64,000 bases of DNA from DATARH01 sp036268075 (lineage in GTDB: Bacteria; Pseudomonadota; Alphaproteobacteria; ATCC43930; CGMCC-115725): contig DATAUV010000120.1 in the NCBI GenBank assembly GCA_036268075.1, positions 1 through 64,000 on the forward strand. The letters run 5' to 3'. The translations under genes were made by a program, and so were the position numbers. Positions 39,903 through 49,125 of this stretch are shown one piece after another. Position 1 is the stretch's first letter; each line of letters opens with the position of its first letter. The notes below the pieces were generated by a model, which had not been told where the DNA came from, searched no databases, and saw nothing but the letters and a program-made list of their open reading frames with translations.

Positions 39903-41189
39903 ATGAAGCTCGTTTCGGGGATAGCCCGCGCGGCGGTGTTCGCGGGGGCGATGATGGGGATCGCGGGGGCTGCCTCGGCCCAGCAGCAGGACACGATCAA
40001 GATCGGCGTGCTGCATTCGCTGTCGGGCACGATGGCGATCAGCGAGACGACGCTCAAGGACACCGTGTTGATGATGGTCGACGACCTCAACAAGCATGGC
40101 GGCCTGTTGGGCAAGAAGGTCGAGGCGGTGGTGGTCGACCCCGCGTCCAACTGGCCGCTTTTCGCCGAGAAGGCGCGCGAATTGCTCACCAAGGACAAGG
40201 TCGCGGTGGTGTTCGGCTGCTGGACCTCGGTGTCGCGGAAATCGGTGCTGCCGGTCTTCGAGGAGCTGAACGGCCTGTTGTTCTACCCCGTGCAATACGA
40301 GGGCGAGGAGAGCTCGAACAACGTGTTCTATACCGGCGCCGCGCCGAACCAGCAGGCGATCCCGGCGGTCGAGTACCTGATGAGCGCCGACGGCGGCAAC
40401 GTAAAGCGCTGGGTGCTCGAAGGCACCGACTACGTCTACCCGCGCACGACCAACAAGATCCTCGAAGCCTTTCTGAAGTCGAAGGGCGTCGCGGCCGAGG
40501 ACATCAAGATCAACTACACGCCGTTCGGCTTCTCCGATTGGCAGACCGAGGTCGCCGCGATCAAGCAGTTCGCCTCGGCCGGCAAGAAGACCGCGGTCGT
40601 GTCGACGATCAACGGCGACGCCAACGTGCCGTTCTACAAGGAGCTGGCGAATGCCGGCGTCAAGGCGAGCGACATCCCGGTGGTCGCGTTCTCGGTCGGC
40701 GAGGAAGAGCTCGCGGGCATCGACACCAAGAACCTGGTCGGGCACCTCGCCGCGTGGAACTATTTCGAGTCGGTCAAGAACCCGACCAACGCAGCGTTCA
40801 TCAAGCAGTGGCACGACTTTATCAAAAAGCCGAACCGCACCACCAACGACCCGATGGAAGCCACCTATATCGGCTTCAAGATGTGGACCCATGCGGTCGA
40901 GCAGGCCGGCACCACCGACGTCAACGCGGTGCGCCAGGCGATGTACGGCCAAAAGGTGCAGGCGCCGAGCGGCCCGGTCGAGGTGATGAACACCAACCAT
41001 CATCTGTCGAAGCCGGTGATGATCGGCGAAATCCGGCCGGACGGTCAGTTCGACGTGGTGTGGCAGACCAAGAGCACGATCAAGGCCGACGCCTGGAGCC
41101 CGTTCCTCGCCGAGGACAAGGGCAAGGTCGCCGACTGGAGCTATCCGTGGGCCTGCGGCAACTGCACCGCGCCGAAGTTCAAGGACTAG
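39903..41189 (+). CDS. urtA: Urea ABC transporter substrate-binding protein UrtA
   Basis: 428 residues with a signal peptide (ARAAVFAGAMMGIAGAASAQ). The mature sequence has the UrtA signature: TIKIGVLHSLSGTMAISETTLKD, FGCWTSVSRKSVLPVFEELN, YPVQYEGEESSNNVFYTGA and NDPMEATYIGFKMW. The C-terminus ends PWACGNCTAPKF. UrtA binds urea in the periplasm. A purine-rich GAGAGAGGGAGAG lies directly before the ATG. First gene of a complete urtABCDE operon; no urease genes are in view. Confidence 0.96.
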   Translation: MKLVSGIARAAVFAGAMMGIAGAASAQQQDTIKIGVLHSLSGTMAISETTLKDTVLMMVDDLNKHGGLLGKKVEAVVVDPASNWPLFAEKARELLTKDKVAVVFGCWTSVSRKSVLPVFEELNGLLFYPVQYEGEESSNNVFYTGAAPNQQAIPAVEYLMSADGGNVKRWVLEGTDYVYPRTTNKILEAFLKSKGVAAEDIKINYTPFGFSDWQTEVAAIKQFASAGKKTAVVSTINGDANVPFYKELANAGVKASDIPVVAFSVGEEELAGIDTKNLVGHLAAWNYFESVKNPTNAAFIKQWHDFIKKPNRTTNDPMEATYIGFKMWTHAVEQAGTTDVNAVRQAMYGQKVQAPSGPVEVMNTNHHLSKPVMIGEIRPDGQFDVVWQTKSTIKADAWSPFLAEDKGKVADWSYPWACGNCTAPKFKD

Positions 41190-41272
41190 TTGGGTAGGCA
41201 TTGGGGGGACGGCGCCCCACCCTCGCTTGGGCGGGGGTGGGGTTGCCGGGGGGATATCGGAGTTTCTAGGTC

Positions 41273-41352
41273 GTCATTCCCGCCTAGGCGGGAATCCAGG
41301 GCAGCCGTTCGGTCGCTCGCCCCTGGACCCCCGCCTTCGCGGGGGCGACGAG
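41273..41352. repeat. Dispersed palindromic repeat, family A-like, between urtA and urtB
   Basis: GTCATTCCCGCCTAGGCGGG ... CCCCGCCTTCGCGGGGGCGA, with CCAGG/CCTGG inside. It sits in the 259-bp urtA-urtB gap. The remaining part of that gap shows no gene. Confidence 0.85.
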
Positions 41353-41448
41353 AATGGGTGGTCGCGAGTGGGCGCGTATCCGGCAGAAAACGTCATCGTC
41401 GTTCCAAGCGCTTGCGCAGGGCGCGTGTTCGGCTTACGGGATCGGTCG

Positions 41449-43068
41449 ATGATCCGCCGCAGCATCTTTCTTGTCGGGCTCCTTCTGGTGCTCGCCGTTG
41501 CACCGTTCCAGGCGCGGGCGGACGAGTTTGCGGACGCGGTCGCGGGGCTCGGCGGCGAGGGCTTCGCGGCGAAGGAAAAGGCGATCGTCGCGCTCGGCAA
41601 GCTCGGCGACCCGCGGGCGGTGCCGATCCTGAAGGCGCTCGGCGACGACCGGCTGCGCACGGCCGGCGACGGCAGGATCGTGGTCGTCAATGCCGGCGAC
41701 GCCGCCAAGTTCAGTGACCCCGTGACCGGGCAGGAGGTGACGGGGCTCGACCCGGGCAGCCTCGACCGGGTCATCGTCAACAACCGGCTGCGCGGCGCCA
41801 TCGAGGCGGCGATGGGGTCGCTGACCTTGTTCAGCCCCGACCGCAACACCCGCCTCGCCGCCGCCAACGACGCGCTGAAACACCCGTCGGCGGATACCGC
41901 GAAAGTCCTGCAAAAAGTGATCGCCAGCGAGCCGGACGACGTGGTGCGCGCGGCGATGGAGCGGGCGCTGCAGGCGTCGCAGCTTTTTGCCGGCACGGTC
42001 GAGGAGCAGCGCGCCGCGATCGCCGCGCTCGGCGCCAGCACCGACCCGCAGGTGCGCAGCCTGCTCGACGGATACCGCGGCAAGCCCGGGCTCGACCCCG
42101 CGCTGAAAAAATCCGCCGACGCCGCGATCGCCTCGATCGACCGGCGGCTCCAGCTCACCGGGATCGCGGCCAATCTGTTTTATGGGCTGAGCCTGGGAAG
42201 CGTTTTGCTGATCGCGGCGATCGGGCTCGCCATCACGTTCGGCGTGATGGGCGTCATCAACATGGCGCATGGCGAGATGATCATGGTCGGCGCCTATGTC
42301 GCCTATGTGACCCAGCAGGTGTTTATCGCGGCGCTGCCGCCGAGCTGGCTCGACGCGTACCTGCTGGTCGCGGTGCCGGTGGCGTTTCTGTTCGCCGGGT
42401 TGCTGGGGGTGATCCTCGAACGGTGCCTCATACGCTTCCTCTACGGCCGGCCGTTGGAGACGCTCTTGGCGACGTGGGGGGTGAGCCTCCTCTTGCAGCA
42501 GGCGGTGCGGTCGATTTTCGGGTCGCCGAACAAGGCGGTCTCGAACCCGAGCTGGATGACCGGCGGGTTCACGGTGGTCGGCGACTTTTCGATGACGTGG
42601 AACCGCATCGTCATCATCATTTTCTGCTTTGTCGTGCTGGGGGCGCTGGCCCTCATTCTCAACCGCACGAGTTTTGGCCTGCACATGCGGGCGGTGACGC
42701 AGAACCGCAGCATGGCCGCGGCGATGGGCATCCGCACGGCGCGGGTCGACGCGCTGACCTTTGGCCTCGGCTCCGGCATCGCCGGGATGGCGGGGGTGGC
42801 GCTGAGCCAGATCGGCAATGTGAGTCCCAATCTCGGGCAGATTTATATCGTCGACAGCTTTCTCGTCGTGGTGTTCGGGGGGGTGGGAAATCTGCTGGGC
42901 ACGCTGATCGGGGCGCTGTCGCTCGGGGTCATCAACAAGATTCTGGAGCCGTTCGCCGGGGCGATCCTCGGCAAGATCGTCGTGCTGGTGATGATCATCC
43001 TGTTCATCCAGCGGCGCCCGCGCGGCCTCTTCGCGCTCAGGGGCCGTACTGCCGAGCAGGAGGGTTAG
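41449..43068 (+). CDS. urtB: Urea ABC transporter permease UrtB
   Basis: 539 residues with the UrtB architecture: a signal peptide (IFLVGLLLVLAVAPFQARA), about 220 residues of HEAT-like extracytoplasmic helices (GEGFAAKEKAIVALGKLGDP, AAMERALQASQLF), then a LivH-type eight-helix permease (LSLGSVLLIAAIGLAITFGV, INMAHGEMIMVGAY). The N-terminal soluble domain separates it from LivH. Start ATG at 41449 follows the repeat-bearing gap. Confidence 0.95.
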   Translation: MIRRSIFLVGLLLVLAVAPFQARADEFADAVAGLGGEGFAAKEKAIVALGKLGDPRAVPILKALGDDRLRTAGDGRIVVVNAGDAAKFSDPVTGQEVTGLDPGSLDRVIVNNRLRGAIEAAMGSLTLFSPDRNTRLAAANDALKHPSADTAKVLQKVIASEPDDVVRAAMERALQASQLFAGTVEEQRAAIAALGASTDPQVRSLLDGYRGKPGLDPALKKSADAAIASIDRRLQLTGIAANLFYGLSLGSVLLIAAIGLAITFGVMGVINMAHGEMIMVGAYVAYVTQQVFIAALPPSWLDAYLLVAVPVAFLFAGLLGVILERCLIRFLYGRPLETLLATWGVSLLLQQAVRSIFGSPNKAVSNPSWMTGGFTVVGDFSMTWNRIVIIIFCFVVLGALALILNRTSFGLHMRAVTQNRSMAAAMGIRTARVDALTFGLGSGIAGMAGVALSQIGNVSPNLGQIYIVDSFLVVVFGGVGNLLGTLIGALSLGVINKILEPFAGAILGKIVVLVMIILFIQRRPRGLFALRGRTAEQEG

Positions 43069-43089
43069 GCGGATGACAGCGCAGCCCCC

Positions 43090-43229
43090 TGTTTTCTGCT
43101 CCCTCTCCGCCCATTGGGGAGAGAGGGTTGGGGTGAGGTGGGAACCCTCAATGGTTCAGCGTGCCCACCTCACCTTCCCATCGCTTTGCGATGGGCCCCT
43201 TCCTCTCCCCCCAATGGGCGGAGAGGAGA
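43090..43229. repeat. Large dispersed palindromic repeat (family E) between urtB and urtC
   Basis: CTCCCTCTCCGCCCATTGGG GAGAGAGGG...GGTGAGGTGGGAACCCTC and then CCCACCTCACC...CCTCTCCCCCCAATGGGCGG AGAGGAG. The two halves are complementary over about 60 bases. The right arm ends in GAGAGGAG, which is the apparent Shine-Dalgarno of urtC. Confidence 0.88.
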
Positions 43230-43230
43230 A

Positions 43231-44376
43231 ATGATGCGGCTCGCCAATTCGGGCTCGCATCCGGCGTGGTCGGCGAAGTTCTGGGTTCAGTTCGCGCTGT
43301 CGGGGCTCGTGCTGGTGCTGGTCGTGCCGGCGCTGAATTTGTGGATGTCGCCGGATTCGGCGTTCTCGGTGCCGGATTACATCGTGCCGCTGCTCGGCAA
43401 GTATCTGTGTTACGCGATTTTGGCGCTCAGCCTCGACCTCGTGTGGGGGTACGCGGGGATATTGAGCCTCGGGCACGGGGCGTTCTTTGCGCTCGGCGGG
43501 TACTGCATGGGCATGTACCTGATGCGCCAGATCGGCACGCGCGGCGTGTACCAGAACCCGGTGCTGCCGGATTTCATGGTGTTCCTGCAATACAAGGAAT
43601 TGCCGTGGTTCTGGTGGGGGTTCGACCATTTCGCCTGGGCGGCGCTGATGGTGTTCCTGGTGCCGGGGCTCCTCGCCTATGTGTTCGGGTGGCTGGCGTT
43701 CCGGTCGCGGGTGAGCGGCGTCTACCTGTCGATCATCACCCAGGCGATGACCTATGCGCTGCTGCTCGCGTTTTTCCGCAACGACATGGGGTTTGGCGGC
43801 AATAACGGGCTGACCGACTACAAGGACATCCTCGGCTACGATTTGCACCTGCCGTCGACGCGGATCGGGCTTTACGTCGCGACGGCAGTGGGGCTGGGCC
43901 TCGCCTATCTCGTGTGCCGGTACATCACCAATTCGAAGCTGGGGCGGGTGCTGCTGGCGTTGCGGGACGCCGAGGGACGGGTGAGGTTTCTCGGCTATTC
44001 GACGACCAACGCCAAACTGCTCGCGTTTACGGTGTCGGCGCTGCTCGCCGGGTTCGCCGGGGCGCTCTACGTGCCGCAGGTCGGGATTATCAACCCGAGC
44101 GAGTTTTCGCCGGCCAACTCGATCGAGATCGCGATCTGGGTGTCGGTCGGCGGGCGCGGGACGCTCGTGGGCGCGATCATCGGCGCGGTGCTGGTGAATT
44201 TCGGCAAGAGCTGGCTGACCGGCGCGTTTCCGGAGGCGTGGCTGTTCGTGCTCGGCGGGCTCTTCGTGCTGACGACGCTGGTGTTTCCGACCGGGATCGT
44301 CGGCCTGTTGCGCAAGCTGCGGCTGCGGCGGGCGCGGCCGGCGGAGACACCGGTGGCCGCGGAGGAACGGGCGTGA
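43231..44376 (+). CDS. urtC: Urea ABC transporter permease UrtC
   Basis: 381 residues, LivM-type permease. Marks: LALSLDLVWGYAGILSLGHG, FRSRVSGVYLSIITQAMTYA, NNGLTDYKDILGYDLHLPST and LIEIAIWVSVGGRGTLVGAI-like helix near the end. The start is MM at 43231, preceded by GAGAGGAG supplied by the repeat; an open frame further left is repeat-encoded. Its stop overlaps urtD's GTG by four bases. Confidence 0.95.
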   Translation: MMRLANSGSHPAWSAKFWVQFALSGLVLVLVVPALNLWMSPDSAFSVPDYIVPLLGKYLCYAILALSLDLVWGYAGILSLGHGAFFALGGYCMGMYLMRQIGTRGVYQNPVLPDFMVFLQYKELPWFWWGFDHFAWAALMVFLVPGLLAYVFGWLAFRSRVSGVYLSIITQAMTYALLLAFFRNDMGFGGNNGLTDYKDILGYDLHLPSTRIGLYVATAVGLGLAYLVCRYITNSKLGRVLLALRDAEGRVRFLGYSTTNAKLLAFTVSALLAGFAGALYVPQVGIINPSEFSPANSIEIAIWVSVGGRGTLVGAIIGAVLVNFGKSWLTGAFPEAWLFVLGGLFVLTTLVFPTGIVGLLRKLRLRRARPAETPVAAEERA

Positions 44377-45140
44377 ATGTCGCCGAGACCCGCACCGGCC
44401 CGGCCGAGACGCTGCTTTACCTCAACGGCGTCACGGTCAGCTTTGACGGGTTCAAGGCGCTCGACGAATTGTCGCTGATCGTCGAGAAGGGCGAGTTGCG
44501 TTCGATCATCGGACCCAACGGCGCCGGCAAGACGACGATGATGGACGTCATCACCGGCAAGACCCGCCCCGATGCCGGCGAGGTGTTTTTCCAGGGCAGC
44601 GAGGATTTGACCCGGCTCGACGAAAGCGCGATCGCCAATCTCGGCATCGGCCGCAAGTTCCAGCGCCCGACCGTGTTCGAAAACCTGACGGTGTTCGAGA
44701 ATCTGGAACTGTCGCTCGCGGGAAGCCGCAGCACCTGGCTGACCCTCTTCGCGCGGCAATCGGGGGCGCAGCGCGAGGCGATCGCGGCGACGCTGACGCG
44801 GATCGGGCTCGGCGACCGCGCCGGGTTTCCCGCCGGCGCGCTGAGCCACGGGCAGAAGCAATGGCTCGAGATCGGCATGCTGCTGATCCACGACCGCTCG
44901 CTCCTCCTCCTCGACGAGCCGGTCGCCGGGATGACCGACCGCGAGACCGAGGAGACGGCCGAACTCATCCTCGACCTCGCGAAGGACCGCACGATCGTCG
45001 TCGTCGAGCACGACATGGCGTTTGTCCGCAGCCTCGGGGCGCGGGTGACGGTGCTGCACGAAGGCTCGGTGCTGGCCGAGGGGTCGATGGACCACGTGCA
45101 GAACCACCCGCGCGTCATCGAAGTGTATCTGGGGCGGTAA
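44373..45140 (+). CDS. urtD: Urea ABC transporter ATPase UrtD
   Basis: 255 residues, LivG-type ATPase. Walker A GPNGAGKTT, signature LSHGQKQWLEIG (the UrtD form of LSGGQ), Walker B SLLLLDEPVAGMTDRE, switch VVEHD. GTG start at 44373 overlaps the urtC stop (GTGA), so the pair is translationally coupled. Confidence 0.95.
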   Translation: MNVAETRTGPAETLLYLNGVTVSFDGFKALDELSLIVEKGELRSIIGPNGAGKTTMMDVITGKTRPDAGEVFFQGSEDLTRLDESAIANLGIGRKFQRPTVFENLTVFENLELSLAGSRSTWLTLFARQSGAQREAIAATLTRIGLGDRAGFPAGALSHGQKQWLEIGMLLIHDRSLLLLDEPVAGMTDRETEETAELILDLAKDRTIVVVEHDMAFVRSLGARVTVLHEGSVLAEGSMDHVQNHPRVIEVYLGR

Positions 45141-45167
45141 TGACGGTATCGGCGCCACCCCCCTCCC

Positions 45168-45224
45168 CCGTCGTCCCGGTCGAGCATTGCCCAACCATAG
45201 GTCCCGGCCTGCGCCGGGATGACG
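45168..45224. repeat. Degraded family A repeat between urtD and urtE
   Basis: The right arm GGTCCCGGCCTGCGCCGGGA TGACG is intact, the left arm CGTCGTCCCGG is decayed. It ends 4 bases before the urtE ATG. Confidence 0.75.
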
Positions 45225-45228
45225 TCAA

Positions 45229-45924
45229 ATGTTAGAAGTCGATGGGGTCGACCTCTATTACGGCGCCAGCCATACGCTGCGGCGGGTGGCGCTGACCGCG
45301 AAGAAGGGCGAGGTGACCTGCGTCCTCGGCCGCAACGGGGTCGGCAAGACGAGCCTCTTGCGCGCGATCGCCGGGCAGCAGCCGATCCGCGGCGGCGAGA
45401 TCAGGTGGGACGGGAAGTCGCTCAACGGGTTGCGCACGCATGAGCGGGCGCGCGCGGGCCTCGCGCTGGTGCCGCAGGGGCGGGAAATCTTTCCGCGCCT
45501 GTCGGTGCAGGAAAACCTGGAGACCGGGTTCGCGATATTGCCGCGCGACCAGCGGCAGTTGCCGGACGAGATTTTTATCCTCTTCCCGGTGCTGAAGGAC
45601 ATGCTCGGACGGCGCGGCGGCGACCTCTCGGGCGGGCAGCAGCAGCAGCTCGCGATCGCCCGCGCGCTGGTGATGCGCCCGAGCCTCCTGATCCTCGACG
45701 AGCCGACCGAGGGCATCCAGCCGTCGATCATCAAGGATATCGGCCGCGTCATCGCCGGGCTCGCCACCCGCGGCGACATGGCGATCCTCCTCGTCGAGCA
45801 ATACTTCGAATTCGCCCGCGACCTCGCCGACGCCTATTACGTGATGCAGCGTGGCGAAGTGGTGCTGTCGGGGCGGGGCGGGGAGATGGACGAGACCGCG
45901 GTGCGGGGGTATTTGACGGTTTAG
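45229..45924 (+). CDS. urtE: Urea ABC transporter ATPase UrtE
   Basis: 231 residues, LivF-type ATPase. Walker A GRNGVGKTS, Q-loop LVPQGREIFPRLSVQENL, signature DLSGGQQQQLAIARAL, Walker B LLILDEPTEGIQPS, switch LLVEQY. Last gene of the urt operon. The repeat arm lies where the SD should be (no strong SD seen), which might lower or alter its translation. Confidence 0.95.
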   Translation: MLEVDGVDLYYGASHTLRRVALTAKKGEVTCVLGRNGVGKTSLLRAIAGQQPIRGGEIRWDGKSLNGLRTHERARAGLALVPQGREIFPRLSVQENLETGFAILPRDQRQLPDEIFILFPVLKDMLGRRGGDLSGGQQQQLAIARALVMRPSLLILDEPTEGIQPSIIKDIGRVIAGLATRGDMAILLVEQYFEFARDLADAYYVMQRGEVVLSGRGGEMDETAVRGYLTV

Positions 45925-46084
45925 GCTAGGTCATGAACCGATAAAGGCCGGTCGGGGCTGCCTGCGACCCTAAGGCGAGCTTCAGCGGTGCAGCGCCGGT
46001 CGGCTCATCCTGCCCCGAAGCCGACCTTTGTCCAGCCCTGGTGCAGTTAGAAAGCAGCCATCCATCAGATATAGCGCCGACGCC

Positions 46085-47065
46085 TCACTCGATCACCTGA
46101 TCGGCCTGGGCCAGCAATACTTGCGGCACGGTCAGGCCGAGTGCCTTGGCGGTTTTGAGATTGATGACCAGATCGAATTTGGTCGGCTGCTGGACCGGCA
46201 GCCCGGCGGGCTTCTCGCCTTTGAGAATGCGGCCGGTATAGCCGCCGGCCAGATGGAACGCCTCCGTCAGGCTGGTCCCGTAGCTCATCAACCCGCCCGC
46301 ATCCGCGAACTCGCGCCAACCAAAAATCGCCGGAAGAGCGTCGCGCAGCGCCAGCCTCGCAAGCTTCTTGGCCTTGCCGGTGAAGAACGGGTCGCCACTG
46401 ATGAGGAGCGCACCTATTTTCTCCCGATCGATGCTGGCGAAGGCCGCCTCTATTCCCTCGTCGCTCCCGGCATTCAGGATGACGAGCTGGAGCCCAAGTG
46501 CCGTCGCCGATGGTCGCAATTCGCTCAATATGGCGTCGGCGCGCGAAGCACTGGTCGGGTTGACGAGCACGCCGATCGCGCTCGCCGTGGGAACCACATT
46601 GTGCAGCAGCTCCAGGCGCTTGGACCCGAGTCCCACGTCGAAGACGCTGACCCCGGTGGCGTTGCCGCCAGGACGGCTCAAGCTGGCGACGAGGCCCGCC
46701 TGCACCGGGTCGAACCCGGCGACGAACACGATCGGTATCGTGGCGGTCGCCGCCTTGGCGACGCGCGCAGCGGGCCCGTTGGTCGCGATGACGGCGACTT
46801 GGTCGCCGGCGAGATCGGCGACAAGTCTGGGGAGCCGATCATATTGGTTCTCCGCGTAGCGGTACTCGATCGCAACGGTGCGACTATCGATCCAGCCGCC
46901 TTCCTCCAAGCCTTGACGGAACGCCGCCAGATATTGCGGGTCCTCGCCGGGAGAGCGGGTGCTGAGAAAGCCGACCACCGGCATAGCGTTCCGCTGTGCG
47001 CGCGCCGCCACCCGCGGGAGAGCCACCGCACTGCCCAGTAAGGCCAAAAGTTTACGTCGTCTCAT
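46085..47065 (-). CDS. ABC substrate-binding protein (PF04392, TrpX-like)
   Basis: 326 residues with a signal peptide (RRRKLLALLGSAVALPRVAA). Typical blocks: MPVVGFLSTRSPGEDPQYLA, GQYDRLPRL-like NQYDRLPRLVADL, TIPIVFVAGFDPVQAGLVAS, RPGGNATGVSVFDV and the C-terminal QPTKFDLVINLKTAKALGLT. This group is large in alphaproteobacteria and often found without its permease and ATPase, as here. Intact relative of the pseudogene at 17789-18475. Confidence 0.87.
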   Translation of the reverse strand: MRRRKLLALLGSAVALPRVAARAQRNAMPVVGFLSTRSPGEDPQYLAAFRQGLEEGGWIDSRTVAIEYRYAENQYDRLPRLVADLAGDQVAVIATNGPAARVAKAATATIPIVFVAGFDPVQAGLVASLSRPGGNATGVSVFDVGLGSKRLELLHNVVPTASAIGVLVNPTSASRADAILSELRPSATALGLQLVILNAGSDEGIEAAFASIDREKIGALLISGDPFFTGKAKKLARLALRDALPAIFGWREFADAGGLMSYGTSLTEAFHLAGGYTGRILKGEKPAGLPVQQPTKFDLVINLKTAKALGLTVPQVLLAQADQVIE

Positions 47066-47304
47066 TCAATACCCTCGCCCAGAGGGACGCCGCGCAACCT
47101 ATCACGAGGAGTCCGCGGACCCGATTAACCTGCGCCACTGGCCCCCGCGGACGACCGCTATACGGGCTTGGGACCCAACAAACGGCCGCTGTCGCCGCTA
47201 CCTCGTCGTCGGGGTGCGGACAGGCCAAAATCCGAAAACCGCCCCAAAACGGACCCTTCGGCACCCGAGCAGGGCCGGACATTATGTGGGTGTCGGCTCC
47301 GGGG

Positions 47305-48027
47305 TCAGACCGCCTCCACCACCGGCGAAAACGTATACCCCCCGCCCCGCACTGTTTTGATCATGGTTGGGTTTTGCGGGTCTTCCTCGATCTTCCGGCG
47401 CAACCGCCCCACCTGCACGTCTATCGTGCGGTCGTAGGGGCCGGCTTCGCGGTTGCGGGCGAGGTCGAGGAGGCGGTCGCGGGAGAGCACCTGGTTGGCG
47501 TTGGCGACGAAGACGGCGAGGAGGTCGTATTCGCCGGTGGTGAGACGCACCGGCTCGCCGGCGGGCGAGGTCAGCTCGCGGCTGCCGAGGTCGAACTCCC
47601 ACCCGGCGAAGCGCACGCGCGAGCGCGGGCCGGTCGCGGGGCGGGCCTCGGCGGCGCCCTGGATGCGGCGCAGCACGCTTTTGACCCGGGCCAGGAGCTC
47701 GCGCAGGTTGAACGGCTTTGGCAGATAGTCGTCGGCGCCCATTTCGAGGCCGATGATGCGGTCGACGAGCTCGCCGCGGCCGGTGACGATGACGATCCCG
47801 ACCTGGCTCTCGCTGCGCAGGAAACGCGCGAGCGCGAGCCCGTCCTCGCCCGGGAGCATCAGGTCGAGGACGACGAGGTCGACCTGCGACTGGGCCAGCA
47901 CGCGGCGCATCTCGTCGCCGTTCTGGGCGGTGGAGACGCGGTAGCCCTCGCCGGTGAGGTACTCCTCGACGACGTCGCAGACATCCTTCTGATCATCGAC
48001 AATCAGGATATGGCCGTTGTCGCTCAC
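47305..48027 (-). CDS. OmpR-family response regulator (orphan)
   Basis: 240 residues. Receiver domain with acidic pocket (ILIVDDQKD), phosphoacceptor LVVLDLMLPGEDG, Thr in IVIVTGRGE and Lys in DDYLPKPFN; then a winged-helix effector with RELTSPAGEPVRLTTGEYDLL and VQVGRLRRKIEEDPQNPTMI, TVRGGGYTF. GTG at 48027 is chosen over an upstream TTG. It diverges from the ECF sigma gene across 213 bp. No histidine kinase gene is adjacent. The gap 47066-47304 shows no convincing gene. Confidence 0.9.
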   Translation of the reverse strand: MSDNGHILIVDDQKDVCDVVEEYLTGEGYRVSTAQNGDEMRRVLAQSQVDLVVLDLMLPGEDGLALARFLRSESQVGIVIVTGRGELVDRIIGLEMGADDYLPKPFNLRELLARVKSVLRRIQGAAEARPATGPRSRVRFAGWEFDLGSRELTSPAGEPVRLTTGEYDLLAVFVANANQVLSRDRLLDLARNREAGPYDRTIDVQVGRLRRKIEEDPQNPTMIKTVRGGGYTFSPVVEAV

Positions 48028-48240
48028 ACCCAAAAACCCCTAGCGGACAAGGTGCTTAGCAGCGGCGTCTCCACCCTACGCGCTACTCCGCCAGAGGAAT
48101 ATGCCGCACGCTACACACGGTTACAATTTCTTACACAAAACCGGGGGCGCTGCCATCATCGGATTACACGCCATCCCTACACTCCCCTCCATCGGAAGAC
48201 GCCCCACGGGGTTTGCTTCTGCCGTCGAGAGGAGTCCCTT

Positions 48241-48864
48241 ATGGACCGTCTGCACCAGAGTATCGAAGCCGAAATCCCGCGCTTGCGGCGTTATGCCCGA
48301 GCGTTGTGCCGCGATGTCGCGGCGGCTGACGATCTCGTACAGGATTGCCTGACCCGCGCGCTCGCCAAACTGCATCTGTGGCAGGAAGGCACCGATCTGC
48401 GGGCGTGGCTGTTTACAATTCTCCACAACCAGCATGTCAACCGCATCCGCCGCGCCGTGCGCGAAGGCGCGGCCGTCGAATTGAGTGAATCCGAACCCCT
48501 CTTGACGCAGGCGCCACGGCAGGACCGGCGGCTCGAATTGCGCGACCTCGACAGCGCGCTGGCCCAGCTTCCCGACGAGCAGCGCCAGGTGATCCTCCTG
48601 GTCGGGCTCGAAGGCATGCGCTACGAGGATGTCGCCGAGGTGCTCGATGTGCCGGTGGGCACGGTCCGCTCGCGCCTGTCACGCGGCCGCGACGCGCTGC
48701 GCCGGCTGATCGGCGCGATCCCCGACCGCCGCGCCGAGCACATCATGGCCGAGGCCTGCGCCGTGCGGCACCACACCGAAACCGCCCCGCATCGCCGCCC
48801 CGCCGCCAAGCGCGCCGTCACCCGGCGTCCGGCCCAGATCACGGCCCGCGTCGCGACGCGGTAG
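48241..48864 (+). CDS. ECF-family RNA polymerase sigma factor
   Basis: 207 residues. Region 2: RRYARALCRDVAAADDLVQD and WLFTILHNQHVNRIRR. Region 4: LAQLPDEQRQVILLVGLEGM, YEDVAEVLDVPVGTVRSRLSRGRDALR. A basic 30-residue tail (HHTETAPHRRPAAKRAVTRR) follows region 4. GAGAGGAG precedes the ATG. No anti-sigma gene is next to it, so its control is not evident; the divergent response regulator may be unrelated. Confidence 0.9.
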   Translation: MDRLHQSIEAEIPRLRRYARALCRDVAAADDLVQDCLTRALAKLHLWQEGTDLRAWLFTILHNQHVNRIRRAVREGAAVELSESEPLLTQAPRQDRRLELRDLDSALAQLPDEQRQVILLVGLEGMRYEDVAEVLDVPVGTVRSRLSRGRDALRRLIGAIPDRRAEHIMAEACAVRHHTETAPHRRPAAKRAVTRRPAQITARVATR

Positions 48865-48886
48865 ATTTTCGTCAATATTGGGATCG

Positions 48887-48918
48887 AGAGGCCCGCGGGT
48901 TGCGCGGGCCTCTTTGTG
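48887..48918 (+). terminator. Rho-independent terminator after the sigma factor gene
   Basis: AGAGGCCCGCG and CGCGGGCCTCT pair perfectly over 11 bases with a short loop (GGTTG), followed by TTTGTGTT. It lies 23 bases after the stop. Confidence 0.8.
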
Positions 48919-49125
48919 TTCCGGCCCGAGACATGCCGCCGGGCTTGCCTTCTACGAGCGCCTGGCCGAAATAATCCCGTGCATTCCCGATTGACCAATG
49001 TACTCGATTTGTTCTATTCCTGAGCGGGGGTGTCAACCTGCCGGCTGATGGGGCAAAGCCGTGGCGGCCGAAGAGGTCCAACGGGTTCCACCGGTTATCT
49101 TGCCGCTAATACAGGGGGGACGCAG

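Noticed and set aside
39903..45924. Branched-chain amino-acid (Liv) transporter
   Set aside because: The receptor signature, the long extracytoplasmic domain of the first permease and the LSHGQ signature of the first ATPase are specific to Urt systems.
47052..47282. A 76-codon minus-strand frame upstream of the ABC receptor gene
   Set aside because: It overlaps the receptor's signal-peptide codons, has no recognisable SD and no family pattern.
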